Assembly (NCBI RefSeq): GCF_016863475.1 | Contig: NZ_BOOY01000041.1 | Coordinates: forward strand, 29,424-93,423 | Source of the DNA: Spirilliplanes yamanashiensis | GTDB taxonomy: Bacteria; Actinomycetota; Actinomycetes; Mycobacteriales; Micromonosporaceae | DNA length: 64,000 nucleotides | Reading direction: 5' to 3' | Shown: piece by piece, positions 26,365 through 34,003 of the stretch | How positions within the stretch are numbered: position 1 is the stretch's first letter | Layout: the number at the start of each line of letters is the position of its first letter | The notes under the pieces: model-generated | Database searches by the model: none | What the model saw: the letters and a program-made list of their open reading frames with translations, nothing else | Told to the model about the DNA's origin: nothing | Made by a program: the position numbers and the translations under genes

Positions 26365-26685
26365 GGCCGATTCACCGCCGAGCTCCCAGCTGCGGCACGA
26401 CGATTCATTGGACCACTGCGCCGTCTTTCGCGGCCGTTTCCTGCCATTGCCGGTCGCCTCCGGTCGTGCCAGTAGGAGCACCACGATGAACCACTTTCAC
26501 TGGTAGTGCAAGAGGTGTCTCGGCATTGCTGAAGTGGATTCTACTGACGTGTCATGCCTGCTCAATGCGGCTCGCCCGATGCATTTCGATGCTTTACGTC
26601 GAAGTGATGAGCGGGGTTGACTGGGGTTGGCTGCGGTTGTCGGTGTTATTCGGCGAACGAATCGGCCGCCCTTACCGTTCGCGAT
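26365..26685. other. Candidate oriT/control region between relaxase and accessory gene
   Basis: A 321-base non-coding divergent region, clearly more AT-rich than its flanks. It contains an imperfect hairpin (CATTTCGA/TCGAAGTG, 26582-26606), GGGGTTG repeated with a 10-base period (26613-26619 and 26623-26629), and separated GCATTG/CAATGC. MobF oriT sites usually lie here, next to the relaxase gene. No nic consensus could be assigned. Confidence 0.45.
26582..26606. repeat. Imperfect inverted repeat in candidate oriT
   Basis: Arms CATTTCGA (26582-26589) and TCGAAGTG (26599-26606) pair at seven of eight positions around a 9-base spacer. It could be the hairpin next to nic or an operator. Confidence 0.4.
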
Positions 26686-27240
26686 ATGACACGAATGAAG
26701 GGCTCGCGCCACGCCGCATTGCGCAAGGCGCAGCAGATGAAGCAGGAACGGGACGCGCGCCGCCTCCGGCGGGAGCGGCAGGTCGAGGCCGCGTTGGCGG
26801 ACTTCTACGAGCACGGCGCTGCCGCGGCGGCGATCGTCGAGCAGGCGCAGCAGCGGGCGGCGCGGATCCTCGACGACGCCGAGCGGGTCGCTGCCTCGGA
26901 GCGGGCGCTGGCGGCGGTGGCGGTCCGGACGCTCGCCGAGCTGGGTGAGCAACGGTCCGCGATCGCGGAACTGACCGGGCTGTCGATCACTGCGGTGCGG
27001 GAGGCGCTGGCTGCGGCGGGGGAGCCGCGGGCGGTCGAGGCAGTGTCCGCGACGGTGGCGCCGCCCGAGAACGACGGTCCCGATGCGATCGGATGGTCGT
27101 ACGCCGACGTTTGGCGCTCGGACGATCAGGTGGATACGCCGATGGAGGCACCGGAGCCGGCCGCGGCGGTGGTGGGGAGCGATGGATGGGCGGGGCTACC
27201 GGTGTGGGACAGATCGGCGGAGGATCCGTGGCCCCGATGA
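26686..27240 (+). CDS. Coiled-coil HTH-like protein, probable relaxosome accessory or regulator
   Basis: A 184-residue protein. It has a basic N-terminus rich in Lys/Arg (residues 1-35), an Ala/Glu coiled coil (about 38-90), and a short helix-turn-helix-like segment (about 84-106, ELGEQRSAIAELTGLSITAV) as in sigma-70 region 4 or resolvase HTHs. The acidic C-terminus is probably disordered. Its place directly across the candidate oriT from the relaxase gene fits a DNA-bending relaxosome protein or a transfer regulator. ATG at 26686 begins the basic part; ATG at 26695 is an alternative. Confidence 0.55.
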   Translation: MTRMKGSRHAALRKAQQMKQERDARRLRRERQVEAALADFYEHGAAAAAIVEQAQQRAARILDDAERVAASERALAAVAVRTLAELGEQRSAIAELTGLSITAVREALAAAGEPRAVEAVSATVAPPENDGPDAIGWSYADVWRSDDQVDTPMEAPEPAAAVVGSDGWAGLPVWDRSAEDPWPR

Positions 27241-27253
27241 ACCTCGGGGACGG

Positions 27254-28165
27254 TCACGACGGCCCGGTGTCCCGCGTTGCTGGGCTTCGGGCCGTTTCGT
27301 GTGGACCGCCGGCGGCCCGGACCCGGGGATGGCGTTTCCCGGCGGTGAGACCGGATGCGAGCGTGCGCCGTATCTCAGCTGGCGGTAGCGCGGTCAGGAG
27401 CGCCGCCTCGGTGAGCCGGGCCCGGACGGTATCCTCGTCGAGCAGGTCGGCGGCGACCAGCTGGCCGAGGTTGAACGCCGCGCGGTTGAGGCTGTCGTTG
27501 CGGTTGCCGGGCCGTCCGGCGAGGGGAGGCCGGGCCGACCGTACCCGCTGGGTCTCGGCGAGCAGGGCGGCGGCCGCGTACGCGCCCCGGTGCGTCACCG
27601 TGCCGGCCGGGGCGAGGTCCATGGCCGGGAGCCGTCGAACGATGGCGAGCAGTGCCGGCGGGCAGGGCGGGGGCGGATGCGTGGGCCTACGCAGCCATCG
27701 GTACCGGACGCCGGTGGCGTGCAGCGACGGTGGTACGACGACGGTGGCGTCGCGGCCCCGCCAGTCGACTCCGCCGAGGATCGCGGCGCGGCTGCCGGCG
27801 CCCGTAGCCGCGAACCACAGGTGCCATCCGCGGCCCGTTGCGGCGAGCGGGCCGTGCGGGGCGTGGCGCTGCAGCAGGGCGGTGAGGTGGTGCCACGCTG
27901 CGGCGTCGTCGATGTCGCAGACGTCGAACTTCACGCCGGTGCGCAGGCCGATGTTCGCGGTCGGCCACCGGCTCCACCACCGCCGCAGGGTCTCGGGCTC
28001 GGTCGTGGCGGCGTGAACGCCACGGCGCACCCGCGGGTGCTTGCCAGGGCTCGCGCACTCAGGCTCTCGGCAGGAGCATCCGCCGTCATCGGTGGGTGTG
28101 TGAATGGGCAGGACGGGGAGGCCGGCGCGGGCGTAGTCGAGCGCGGCGCGAAGGTGGAAGGGCAT
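27254..28165 (-). CDS. Bifunctional DNA primase/polymerase (prim-pol) domain protein
   Basis: A 303-residue protein with an archaeo-eukaryotic-primase-like prim-pol domain at about residues 5-175. It shows the N-terminal GLPVLPIHTP, the Cys-rich insert CSCREPECASPGKHP, the catalytic carboxylates in DVCDIDD (81-87) and the downstream TGRGWHLWF motif. A helical extension follows (NRNDSLNRAAFNLGQLVAA). No helicase domain is attached. It probably primes or fills in element DNA during replication or after transfer. It is the distal gene of a leftward run that includes two SSB-like genes. Confidence 0.8.
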   Translation of the reverse strand: MPFHLRAALDYARAGLPVLPIHTPTDDGGCSCREPECASPGKHPRVRRGVHAATTEPETLRRWWSRWPTANIGLRTGVKFDVCDIDDAAAWHHLTALLQRHAPHGPLAATGRGWHLWFAATGAGSRAAILGGVDWRGRDATVVVPPSLHATGVRYRWLRRPTHPPPPCPPALLAIVRRLPAMDLAPAGTVTHRGAYAAAALLAETQRVRSARPPLAGRPGNRNDSLNRAAFNLGQLVAADLLDEDTVRARLTEAALLTALPPAEIRRTLASGLTAGKRHPRVRAAGGPHETARSPATRDTGPS

Positions 28166-28172
28166 GGACTCG

Positions 28173-29123
28173 TCAACCCCTGGCGCGGGTACGTCGCACC
28201 ACCGCGATGCCGCCGGCGCCCACGCTGATGTCGCGGTACGCGCTGAACAGGTCGGCGCTCAGCGTCGATCGGTCGACGTAGCGGTCGGGCATGCCGGCGG
28301 TCGTCATGGCCGCGCGCCATCCGCGTTCCGTGAGGACCTGGTCGACGAAGCTGTCCCGGTTGGGGTACAGGCCCTGGTACGCCGCAGCGAATGCGGCGGC
28401 GAGGGCATCCGGCTGCCCGGTGGGCTCGGCGTCGGCGAGCCAATCGCCCACCACCGACGGCGGCACACCGTGTGCGTCGGCGAGGCGGTGTACGGTGCAC
28501 AGCACCGCCAGGTCGAGGCGGTTGGACCGGCGTGCGTAGTAGCCGTAGCCGACGGCCTGAATGACGCGGATTTCGTGCGTACCGGCCAGCTGCCCGGCGG
28601 CGTGCAGAGTCGCTGCGCGATCGCCGCTGATCGGCAGCCACCAGGTGCGGCTCAGGTCGTGCTGCGCGGCGATCCTGATCTGCGGAGGATGGTGCCGGTT
28701 CGCGCAGGGATCGCCGGCCGGGCCGTCGGCGGTGCGGCCTTCGCGGCGGTCGCGGGCGTCGGCCAGGTCGACGATCACCCACAGGTGCACGTCGGTGAGG
28801 GCGCGCGCGGACTCGCGCTGGTGCCGGGTCTGGAAGGGGCTCAGGTCGGCGGCCGGAGTGACGACGCGGGCGTGGTGGGTGAGCCAGGCGATCGGGGTGC
28901 CGTCGCAGGAGACGGCGTACACCGGCATGTCGGGGTCGATCGGTGCGCCGGCGGTCCGGTCGAGGGTGCGGCGGAGAAGGCGCGCCGGCTTGGCGTGCAG
29001 GGTCCCGGCCGGGATCGTGGCGGCACGGTAGCCGTGGAGCCGCACTGCGGACAGGCGGCCGGTGAAGGTGTCGGCGGCGTTGCGCATCGCTCGGTACGCC
29101 TCGGCGTTCGTGGACTTGCGCAT
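28173..29123 (-). CDS. Conserved-looking element protein, unknown
   Basis: A 316-residue soluble protein with no recognised domain. Visible features are a basic N-terminus, a beta-rich part (VYAVSCDGTPIAWLTHHARV at about 65-85), a segment PFQTRHQRESARAL, a middle part with several Cys/His residues, and a helical C-terminus with Trp/Tyr (RYVDRSTLSADLFSAYRDI). ATG at 29123 was chosen because codons upstream of it belong to the neighbouring gene in another frame. The gap to the prim-pol gene is seven bases, so the two are co-transcribed. It may be a replication or antirestriction accessory, but nothing proves either. Confidence 0.55.
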   Translation of the reverse strand: MRKSTNAEAYRAMRNAADTFTGRLSAVRLHGYRAATIPAGTLHAKPARLLRRTLDRTAGAPIDPDMPVYAVSCDGTPIAWLTHHARVVTPAADLSPFQTRHQRESARALTDVHLWVIVDLADARDRREGRTADGPAGDPCANRHHPPQIRIAAQHDLSRTWWLPISGDRAATLHAAGQLAGTHEIRVIQAVGYGYYARRSNRLDLAVLCTVHRLADAHGVPPSVVGDWLADAEPTGQPDALAAAFAAAYQGLYPNRDSFVDQVLTERGWRAAMTTAGMPDRYVDRSTLSADLFSAYRDISVGAGGIAVVRRTRARG

Positions 29124-29128
29124 CGCGA

Positions 29129-29593
29129 TCAGGCCTCCCTCGGCGTCGCGGCGGCGCCATCGCTCGCCTGTGCCTCGGTGCGGGTGACGTGGTGGTGCAG
29201 GCGGACCCACTCGGCCTCGACGAGGTTGCCGTACGCGAGGGCGTCGTCGAGGCGGTCCCGGCAGGTCGGGTAGTCGCCGCGCTGGAACGCGGCGAGCGCG
29301 TCGGCGTACGCCTGGCGGCCCTGCTCGGCGCGCAACTGGAACCACTCGTCGTGGCCCCGTGGGGTGGTCTCCTGCCACACCTCCGGGTGGGCGGCGGTGT
29401 GCTCGGCGAGCCACCGCCACTCGTCCGGTGTGGCCTTGGCGATCTCAGCGACGTACCGGACACCGTCGCCGGTGATCCGCTGGTAGCCGGGCCCCCACTG
29501 TGCGAGGAGCAGCAGAATCGTGGTGCGGCGCACGTCGGCGCGGCGCGCGACCAGGTCGTCATCGGTGGGGGTCGGGTTGGGGCTGGAGCTCAT
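29129..29593 (-). CDS. Small helical protein, unknown
   Basis: A 154-residue, mostly helical, acidic protein with several Trp residues (DEWRWLAEHTAAHPEVWQE) and a C-terminal helix hairpin resembling a half TPR (ALAAFQRGDYPTCRDRLDDA). AAGGAG eight bases upstream fixes ATG at 29593. The stop is five bases before the next gene on the same strand. It belongs to the SSB/prim-pol run and could be a protein-interaction factor. No family was recognised. Confidence 0.6.
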   Translation of the reverse strand: MSSSPNPTPTDDDLVARRADVRRTTILLLLAQWGPGYQRITGDGVRYVAEIAKATPDEWRWLAEHTAAHPEVWQETTPRGHDEWFQLRAEQGRQAYADALAAFQRGDYPTCRDRLDDALAYGNLVEAEWVRLHHHVTRTEAQASDGAAATPREA

Positions 29594-29682
29594 CGGTCGG
29601 ACTCCTTGAATGTGCGGCGAGCCCGCCGACCAGGCGGTCGGCGGGCTCGCCAGGCGGGTGCCGCGGCTCGCCGCGGCGTCGG

Positions 29683-30123
29683 TCAGTGGTGGACGAGTTC
29701 CGGGTCGCTGACGCGGTCCGGGTACGCCTCGGCGGCGATGCGCTCGCCGTCGGCGGTGACGACGACGTCGCCGCTGCGCTGGCGCACCCGAGGGCCGGTG
29801 TGCGCGGCGGTGTAGCGCATCGACAGCGACACGTTGCGGGCGTGGACCTTTAGCGCGGGCAGCTCGGAGTCGCTGAGGTAGGGCAGCAGCTGCCCAGCCT
29901 CGACGACGACGCGGTCGCCGCGGGCCAGGTCCTGAACCCGGTCGGCGAGGTCGCGCCAGCAGACGATGTCGAAGAACATCGGGCGGCCGTCGATCCAGCG
30001 GCCGGCGTGGTCGCGGTAGCGGTCCTTGACGACGACGGGGAACTGGACCCAGACCGCGCCGTCGCGGGTGTGGCCGCGGGTCGGCGTGCTGGTGAGGCTG
30101 CCTTCGATGACGCAGGTGAACAT
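29683..30123 (-). CDS. Single-stranded DNA-binding protein-like, copy 1
   Basis: A 146-residue OB-fold protein of the SSB type. It has an N-terminal beta strand (MFTCVIEGSLTSTPTRG), the central WVQFPVVV strand in place of the usual FRVA, and the signature FFDIVCWRDLADRV followed by RGDRVVVEA. The C-terminus lacks the acidic DDDxPF-type tip. It shares its fold and order of motifs with the neighbouring copy at 30211 but only modest identity. It probably coats transferred single-stranded DNA. Confidence 0.75.
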   Translation of the reverse strand: MFTCVIEGSLTSTPTRGHTRDGAVWVQFPVVVKDRYRDHAGRWIDGRPMFFDIVCWRDLADRVQDLARGDRVVVEAGQLLPYLSDSELPALKVHARNVSLSMRYTAAHTGPRVRQRSGDVVVTADGERIAAEAYPDRVSDPELVHH

Positions 30124-30210
30124 GTGGTGCCTCCAACGGGGCGGCGACGGGCGTACCGGATCGGGCAGGCGGGCCGGCCGGCTGGTGTGCGGCCGGCCCG
30201 CGACGGTTGC

Positions 30211-30672
30211 TCAGGCGTCCTGCATCTCGGTGATGGCGGCGGGGCTGTCCGGCACGTCGGTCGGCTCGGCGCCGGCCCACGGGTCGTCCATGTCGTCCGT
30301 CGCGGCGGCGCGCGGCGTGCGGCTGGCCGTGGCCTCGGCGAAGCGCATGCTGACCGCCACGTTGTTCGCGGTGACCTGCAGGCGGGCGGCCGGCTTCTCG
30401 GTGCTCTGGGCCAGGTAGGCCCAGGCGGACAGGTCGTCGCGGGCGTCGACGACGACGGTGTCGCCCTTGCGCAGCTGCGCGACGCGCTCGGCGAGCTCGC
30501 GCCAGCAGGTGACGTCGATCCACAGCGTGGGCCCGTTGACCCACTTGCCGTCGGCGGTGCGGCGGCGGGTGTTGTGCCCGACGGACATCTTGGCCACCGC
30601 GACGCCGGACGGGGTGAAGCGCAGCTCCGGAGCGGATCCGAGGTTGCCCTCGAAGGTGAACGTGTACTGCAT
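30211..30672 (-). CDS. ssb: Single-stranded DNA-binding protein-like, copy 2
   Basis: A 153-residue SSB. It has FTFEGNLGSAPELRFTPSG, VAKMSVGHN, a loop with DGKWVNGPTLWIDVTCWREL, and KGDTVVVDA. The C-terminus is acidic (DDMDDPWAGAEPTDVPD) but ends in QDA, not the aromatic tip that recruits partners in chromosomal SSB. AGGAGG six bases upstream defines ATG at 30672. Its presumed promoter region contains the large inverted repeat at 30796-30849. It is the first gene of the leftward replication/transfer run. Confidence 0.85.
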   Translation of the reverse strand: MQYTFTFEGNLGSAPELRFTPSGVAVAKMSVGHNTRRRTADGKWVNGPTLWIDVTCWRELAERVAQLRKGDTVVVDARDDLSAWAYLAQSTEKPAARLQVTANNVAVSMRFAEATASRTPRAAATDDMDDPWAGAEPTDVPDSPAAITEMQDA

Positions 30673-30795
30673 GACGGTCCTCCTGACCGGTCGGTGGGTG
30701 CGCCGCCTGGCCCGGGTCGGAGGCTGGGCCCCCGTGGCCAGTGCCGCGCTGGTAGGGCCGGTGGAGCCCGCGGGGCCGGGGGCGTCAAGGAACCA

Positions 30796-30849
30796 GCGCG
30801 AACGATCTTGACGTCGCGCCAGCGACACGGGTGTCAAGATGGTTCGCGC
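30796..30849. repeat. Long inverted repeat upstream of ssb
   Basis: A 17-bp arm GCGCGAACGATCTTGAC (30796-30812) is mirrored by GTCAAGATGGTTCGCGC (30833-30849) with one mismatch and a 20-base loop. CTTGACG-type elements also flank it in alternating orientation (about 30783-30789 and 30851-30857). It lies between ssb copy 2 and the gene at 31073. It could be an operator array, an origin element or an attenuator. Confidence 0.65.
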
Positions 30850-31072
30850 CCTTGACGTCCCCCGGGCGCGTGGGCTCACCTGGCGTTCCGACAGCGCGAG
30901 CGCTGCCCACGGCAGGCCGGTGTCACGGCGCCGGGCATACGCGCGCCTTGGCCGGGCCGCCTTGTAGCAGCAACGCGGACGCCGGCGCGCGCCCGCGGAC
31001 CACCGGACGCCGGGGCGTGATTTCGGCGGCGCGTGGCTACCGCGACGCCCCACGCGGGGCCAGGATGAGGTG

Positions 31073-31387
31073 ATGCGGGTGTCGATGCTGTACTTCGCGG
31101 GCTGCCCCAACTGGCGGGCGGCCGGTGAACGGCTGCGCGCGGCACTCGACCGAGTGGGCCGGACCGACACGCGGATCGAGTTGGTGCCGGTGGAGACGGA
31201 GGCGGCGGCCGCGGCCGTCGGCTTTGCCGGGTCGCCGACGTTCGTGGTCGACGGTGAGGACCTGTTCGGTCCGCCGGCGACCGTCGGTGGGCTGACCTGC
31301 CGGGTGTACGGCACGTCCGCGGGACTCGCCGGAGTGCCCGAGGTGACCGACCTGGTCGCCGCGTTGCGAGAGAGGGCGGGTCGATGA
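31073..31387 (+). CDS. Thioredoxin-fold protein, single active-site cysteine
   Basis: A 104-residue thioredoxin/glutaredoxin-fold protein. It has an N-terminal strand ending in FAGCPNW with one active-site-like cysteine (C11; the second position is Trp), a helix, and the cis-proline loop GSPTFVVDGEDLF. Such monothiol-type proteins are often found near metal-stress genes. The start is ATG at 31073; an ATG four codons on is also possible. It overlaps the next gene (ATGA). The substrate is unknown. Confidence 0.65.
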   Translation: MRVSMLYFAGCPNWRAAGERLRAALDRVGRTDTRIELVPVETEAAAAAVGFAGSPTFVVDGEDLFGPPATVGGLTCRVYGTSAGLAGVPEVTDLVAALRERAGR

Positions 31388-31941
31388 CGCTCACCGAGGG
31401 GACGGCGCACGCCTCCGATCACCGGCGATGCGGCTGCTGCGGTCGTCAGCTGCCCAGCCGGCGGGTCGCCGAGCTGGGCGTGACGCCCGGCGTGTTCATC
31501 TGCGCGGGCTGTGCGTTGTGGGCGGCGCGGCGCGCCGGGTGGGTCTCGCTGCTGCGGCAGGTACGGCTGCGGTCGCTGCTGCCCCGGCGGCGGCGCCGCG
31601 CCGGCCACGTCGTGCGGGTGGCGATCCCGATCCTGCCGAGCAGCGACCTGGACCGGACGGCGGCGTACTACCGCGCGCTCGGGTTCGTCGAGGCGGAGCG
31701 GCACCCCGGCTATCTGCTGTTGCACAGCGGCGGCGTCGAGCTGCACTTCGCGGACCAGGACGGGACCGGACCGGGGACGTGCTTCCTGCACGTCGCAGAC
31801 GCCGCGAAGCTGTGGAAGCAGGTACGCGACCTCGGTGCGGCGGGCGTCGGTCCGCTCGCCGACCAGGACTACGGGCTGCGTGAGTTCACGCTGACGGACC
31901 CGGACGGCAACACGGTGCGGGTCGGCAGCCCGTCGTCGTGA
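31384..31941 (+). CDS. VOC-family protein with N-terminal zinc-ribbon
   Basis: A 185-residue fusion. Residues 14-50 form a Cys-rich knuckle (CGCCGR and CAGC), like a small treble-clef or ClpX-type finger, followed by an Arg-rich linker. Residues 75-182 are a vicinal-oxygen-chelate fold (IPILPSSDLDRTAAYYRALG, GVELHFADQ, TLTDPDGNTVRVG). The VOC half resembles bleomycin-binding resistance proteins and glyoxalases. It is translationally coupled to the thioredoxin-fold gene. The finger suggests binding to a protein or nucleic acid; activity is unproven. Confidence 0.7.
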   Translation: MTLTEGTAHASDHRRCGCCGRQLPSRRVAELGVTPGVFICAGCALWAARRAGWVSLLRQVRLRSLLPRRRRRAGHVVRVAIPILPSSDLDRTAAYYRALGFVEAERHPGYLLLHSGGVELHFADQDGTGPGTCFLHVADAAKLWKQVRDLGAAGVGPLADQDYGLREFTLTDPDGNTVRVGSPSS

Positions 31942-31986
31942 CCGGGCGCCGGTGCGGGTTCGGTTCGCCGCCGCACCAGCGCCCGG
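31942..31986. terminator. Bidirectional hairpin terminator
   Basis: The stem CCGGGCGC/GCGCCCGG (31942-31949 and 31979-31986) continues, after one mismatch, with GGTGCGG/CCGCACC. It lies between the convergent VOC and ParB-like genes. Confidence 0.6.
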
Positions 31987-32008
31987 TGGTTCAGTGCTGC
32001 CGGCGGCG

Positions 32009-33523
32009 TCAGGCGGCGACCGGCTCGCGGTGCTCCGTCTCATCCACTGGCTCCACGAGGCCGTCGACGACCACCTCGTGCCCGGGATCGTCGCCGTCCG
32101 GAACGACGGGCTCCGGGTCCTCCTCACCGGCGGTGTCCTTGTCCGCGTCCTCGTCCTCTTCGCCGCTGTCGTCCTCCGTGCCGTGGGACGAGGACGCGGT
32201 CAGCCGGTCCTGCAGCTGCGTCTCGGCCTCCGAGAGCTGATAGCCGCCCGCGACGAGCAGGTCGAGGTACTCGACGGCCGTGCGCGGGTCGACGCCCCAG
32301 CTCAGGTCGGCGGCGAGCCGCACCAGGTTGTCCTCGGAACCGCAGATCCACCGGGAGACCAGCATCCGGGTGAGCCGGTCGATGCCCGCGGTGGCGGTGA
32401 CCGCCGGGTCGAACGGCGCCCCGGCGACCCGGAGGGCCAGCTCCTGCAGCTTGTCCTTCGGGTAGCTCAGCCGGTCGGGGTCCGTGACCGCGGCGCGCAG
32501 CGCGGTCAGGTAGAGGTTCTTCGCCGTCTTGGCGCTGCCGTACGCCTGGCTGAGGAACTGCCAGCGGACCTGTGTGGCGGCGGCGAAGGACTCGACGAAC
32601 TCCCGCTGGCGGGCGGCGGCCGCGTCCCGTTCGGCGCGGGCGTGCTCCGCCGTGCCGGCGGCGGGGGAGTAGCCCCAGGCGGCCGGGTCGGTGCAGACGA
32701 TCTCCGTCCGAGGCGTCCCTGCGCCGTCGCGGGTGATGATCGCCGCGAAGCCGGGCCGGGTCCGGACCGCGTCGGGGTCGAGGCGGTTGCCGTCGGCGTC
32801 GGCGAGGTCGCGCGCCCTGACGACGGTCTGCTCGCCGTACGGCCAGTTCTTTGGGGTGGGGATCACCTTGACTCCCGCGAGCACGAGTTCGGCCTTGCAC
32901 CGGTCCAGGGACTCCTGGACCTCGCGCTTGTGGCGTTCGTCGGCGATGGCGTGCCGGAGCCGCCACCCGTTGGCGCCGCGCTTGAGCAGCTTGTCGACGG
33001 TGCCGGGGTCGGAGGTGAACTCCGCCAGCGCGGCCGCGTCATCGAGCGTCAGCTCACCCACGTCGGCGGCCGCCTGCGCCGCTGCGGGCAGGCGGGTCAG
33101 GGTGATGGCGGCGCGCACGTGCTCGACCGGCTGGGCCGTGAATGCAGCGATGCGCTCCTCGTCCCAGTCCAGCAGGGCCAGCTGGGCGTACATCTCGGCC
33201 TGCTCGCTGGTGCTGAAGTCCGCCCGGTGGGTGTTCTCGGCGATCATGGCGGCCAGCTGCATCGCCACACCCTCGTCCGGCGCGACCAGGCACGGCACGG
33301 TGGGCAGGCCGAGTTCCAGGGCGGCGCGGTGCCGACGGTGCCCGATCTCGATGCGGTAGGTGCCCGGATCCTCGGTGATGGGGATGACGACGAGGGGCTG
33401 CAGGATCCCCACGACGGGGATGGACGCCTTCAGGTCGTCCACGGCGCCGGTGGTCGTCCGGCTCTGCGGGTTGCGGTCGTTGCGGACGAGCTTCTGCGGG
33501 TCGATCTCTTCGATGGTGAGCAT
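32009..33523 (-). CDS. ParB/Spo0J-like partition protein
   Basis: A 504-residue protein, longer than ordinary ParB (about 300-350). The N-terminal ParB/Srx domain (about 5-95) has LVRNDRNPQ, VGILQPLVV and the nucleotide-binding motif IGHRRHRAA in place of GERRxRA. A central HTH region follows (about 100-170, AENTHRADFSTSEQAEMYAQL). The remainder is helical, with an extremely acidic tail near the end. Such proteins segregate plasmids or silence and license conjugative elements. No parA and no consensus parS was seen, so a non-classical role is possible. Confidence 0.75.
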   Translation of the reverse strand: MLTIEEIDPQKLVRNDRNPQSRTTTGAVDDLKASIPVVGILQPLVVIPITEDPGTYRIEIGHRRHRAALELGLPTVPCLVAPDEGVAMQLAAMIAENTHRADFSTSEQAEMYAQLALLDWDEERIAAFTAQPVEHVRAAITLTRLPAAAQAAADVGELTLDDAAALAEFTSDPGTVDKLLKRGANGWRLRHAIADERHKREVQESLDRCKAELVLAGVKVIPTPKNWPYGEQTVVRARDLADADGNRLDPDAVRTRPGFAAIITRDGAGTPRTEIVCTDPAAWGYSPAAGTAEHARAERDAAAARQREFVESFAAATQVRWQFLSQAYGSAKTAKNLYLTALRAAVTDPDRLSYPKDKLQELALRVAGAPFDPAVTATAGIDRLTRMLVSRWICGSEDNLVRLAADLSWGVDPRTAVEYLDLLVAGGYQLSEAETQLQDRLTASSSHGTEDDSGEEDEDADKDTAGEEDPEPVVPDGDDPGHEVVVDGLVEPVDETEHREPVAA

Positions 33524-33565
33524 GGGACGTACTCCTTCCAGGGGTGAAGCGATGACGTGCCGGAT

Positions 33566-33922
33566 CTACTGCGGCTGGGTGGAGTAGGGGCGTGGCGGCG
33601 GAGCGCCGTCGATCTCGACCGTGTACGGCCGACGGGGGTGGCGGTTGCTGACGCGGACGTGGACGGCGCCCTGCTCGTCGGCCCAGACGCGGACGGCCTC
33701 CTCGCCGTCGACGTGGATGGCGGCACGAGGCAGCCCGTGCGGGCTCTGGTGGGTGCCGGCCTCGATGACACAGAGGTCGTCGACGTAGGGCCGGCCGGCG
33801 GCTCGGACGATGAGGGTGACCTCCTGCACGACGTCGGCGCAGCTCGTCACGGTGTTGAGCGCGGCGCAGATGGCGTCGAGCGCATCGGCGTCGCGCAGTG
33901 GGACATGGGTCTCGCTGGTCAC
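33566..33922 (-). CDS. Small protein, unknown
   Basis: A 118-residue soluble alpha/beta protein. The N-terminal half is helical (DADALDAICAALNTVTSC), then come beta strands (RAAIHVDGEEAVRVWAD, VHVRVSNRHPRRPYTVEID). It lies between ParB-like and DUF932-like genes in a leftward run typical of actinomycete element maintenance regions. AAGGAGA upstream supports the ATG at 33922. No family was recognised. Confidence 0.55.
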   Translation of the reverse strand: MTSETHVPLRDADALDAICAALNTVTSCADVVQEVTLIVRAAGRPYVDDLCVIEAGTHQSPHGLPRAAIHVDGEEAVRVWADEQGAVHVRVSNRHPRRPYTVEIDGAPPPRPYSTQPQ

Positions 33923-34003
33923 GGCCTCTCCTTCCGCGGAGGCTGTGAGGCGGCGACGGCGCCTCTGACACGCCGCCGCCGGTGTCGGTGTACGGGCGGC
34001 TGC

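Noticed and set aside
23761..26475. A 904-codon plus-strand open frame opposite the relaxase gene
   Set aside because: It is an antisense shadow of a GC-rich gene: low-complexity Gly/Val/Arg sequence, no ribosome site and no domain.
26613..26629. GGGGTTG direct repeats as replication iterons
   Set aside because: Only two copies with a 10-base period; too few to call iterons, so they are kept only as part of the candidate oriT.
31952..33547. A long plus-strand frame opposite the ParB-like gene
   Set aside because: Composition is a reverse shadow (Val/Gly/Leu/Arg), whereas the minus-strand frame has clear ParB motifs.
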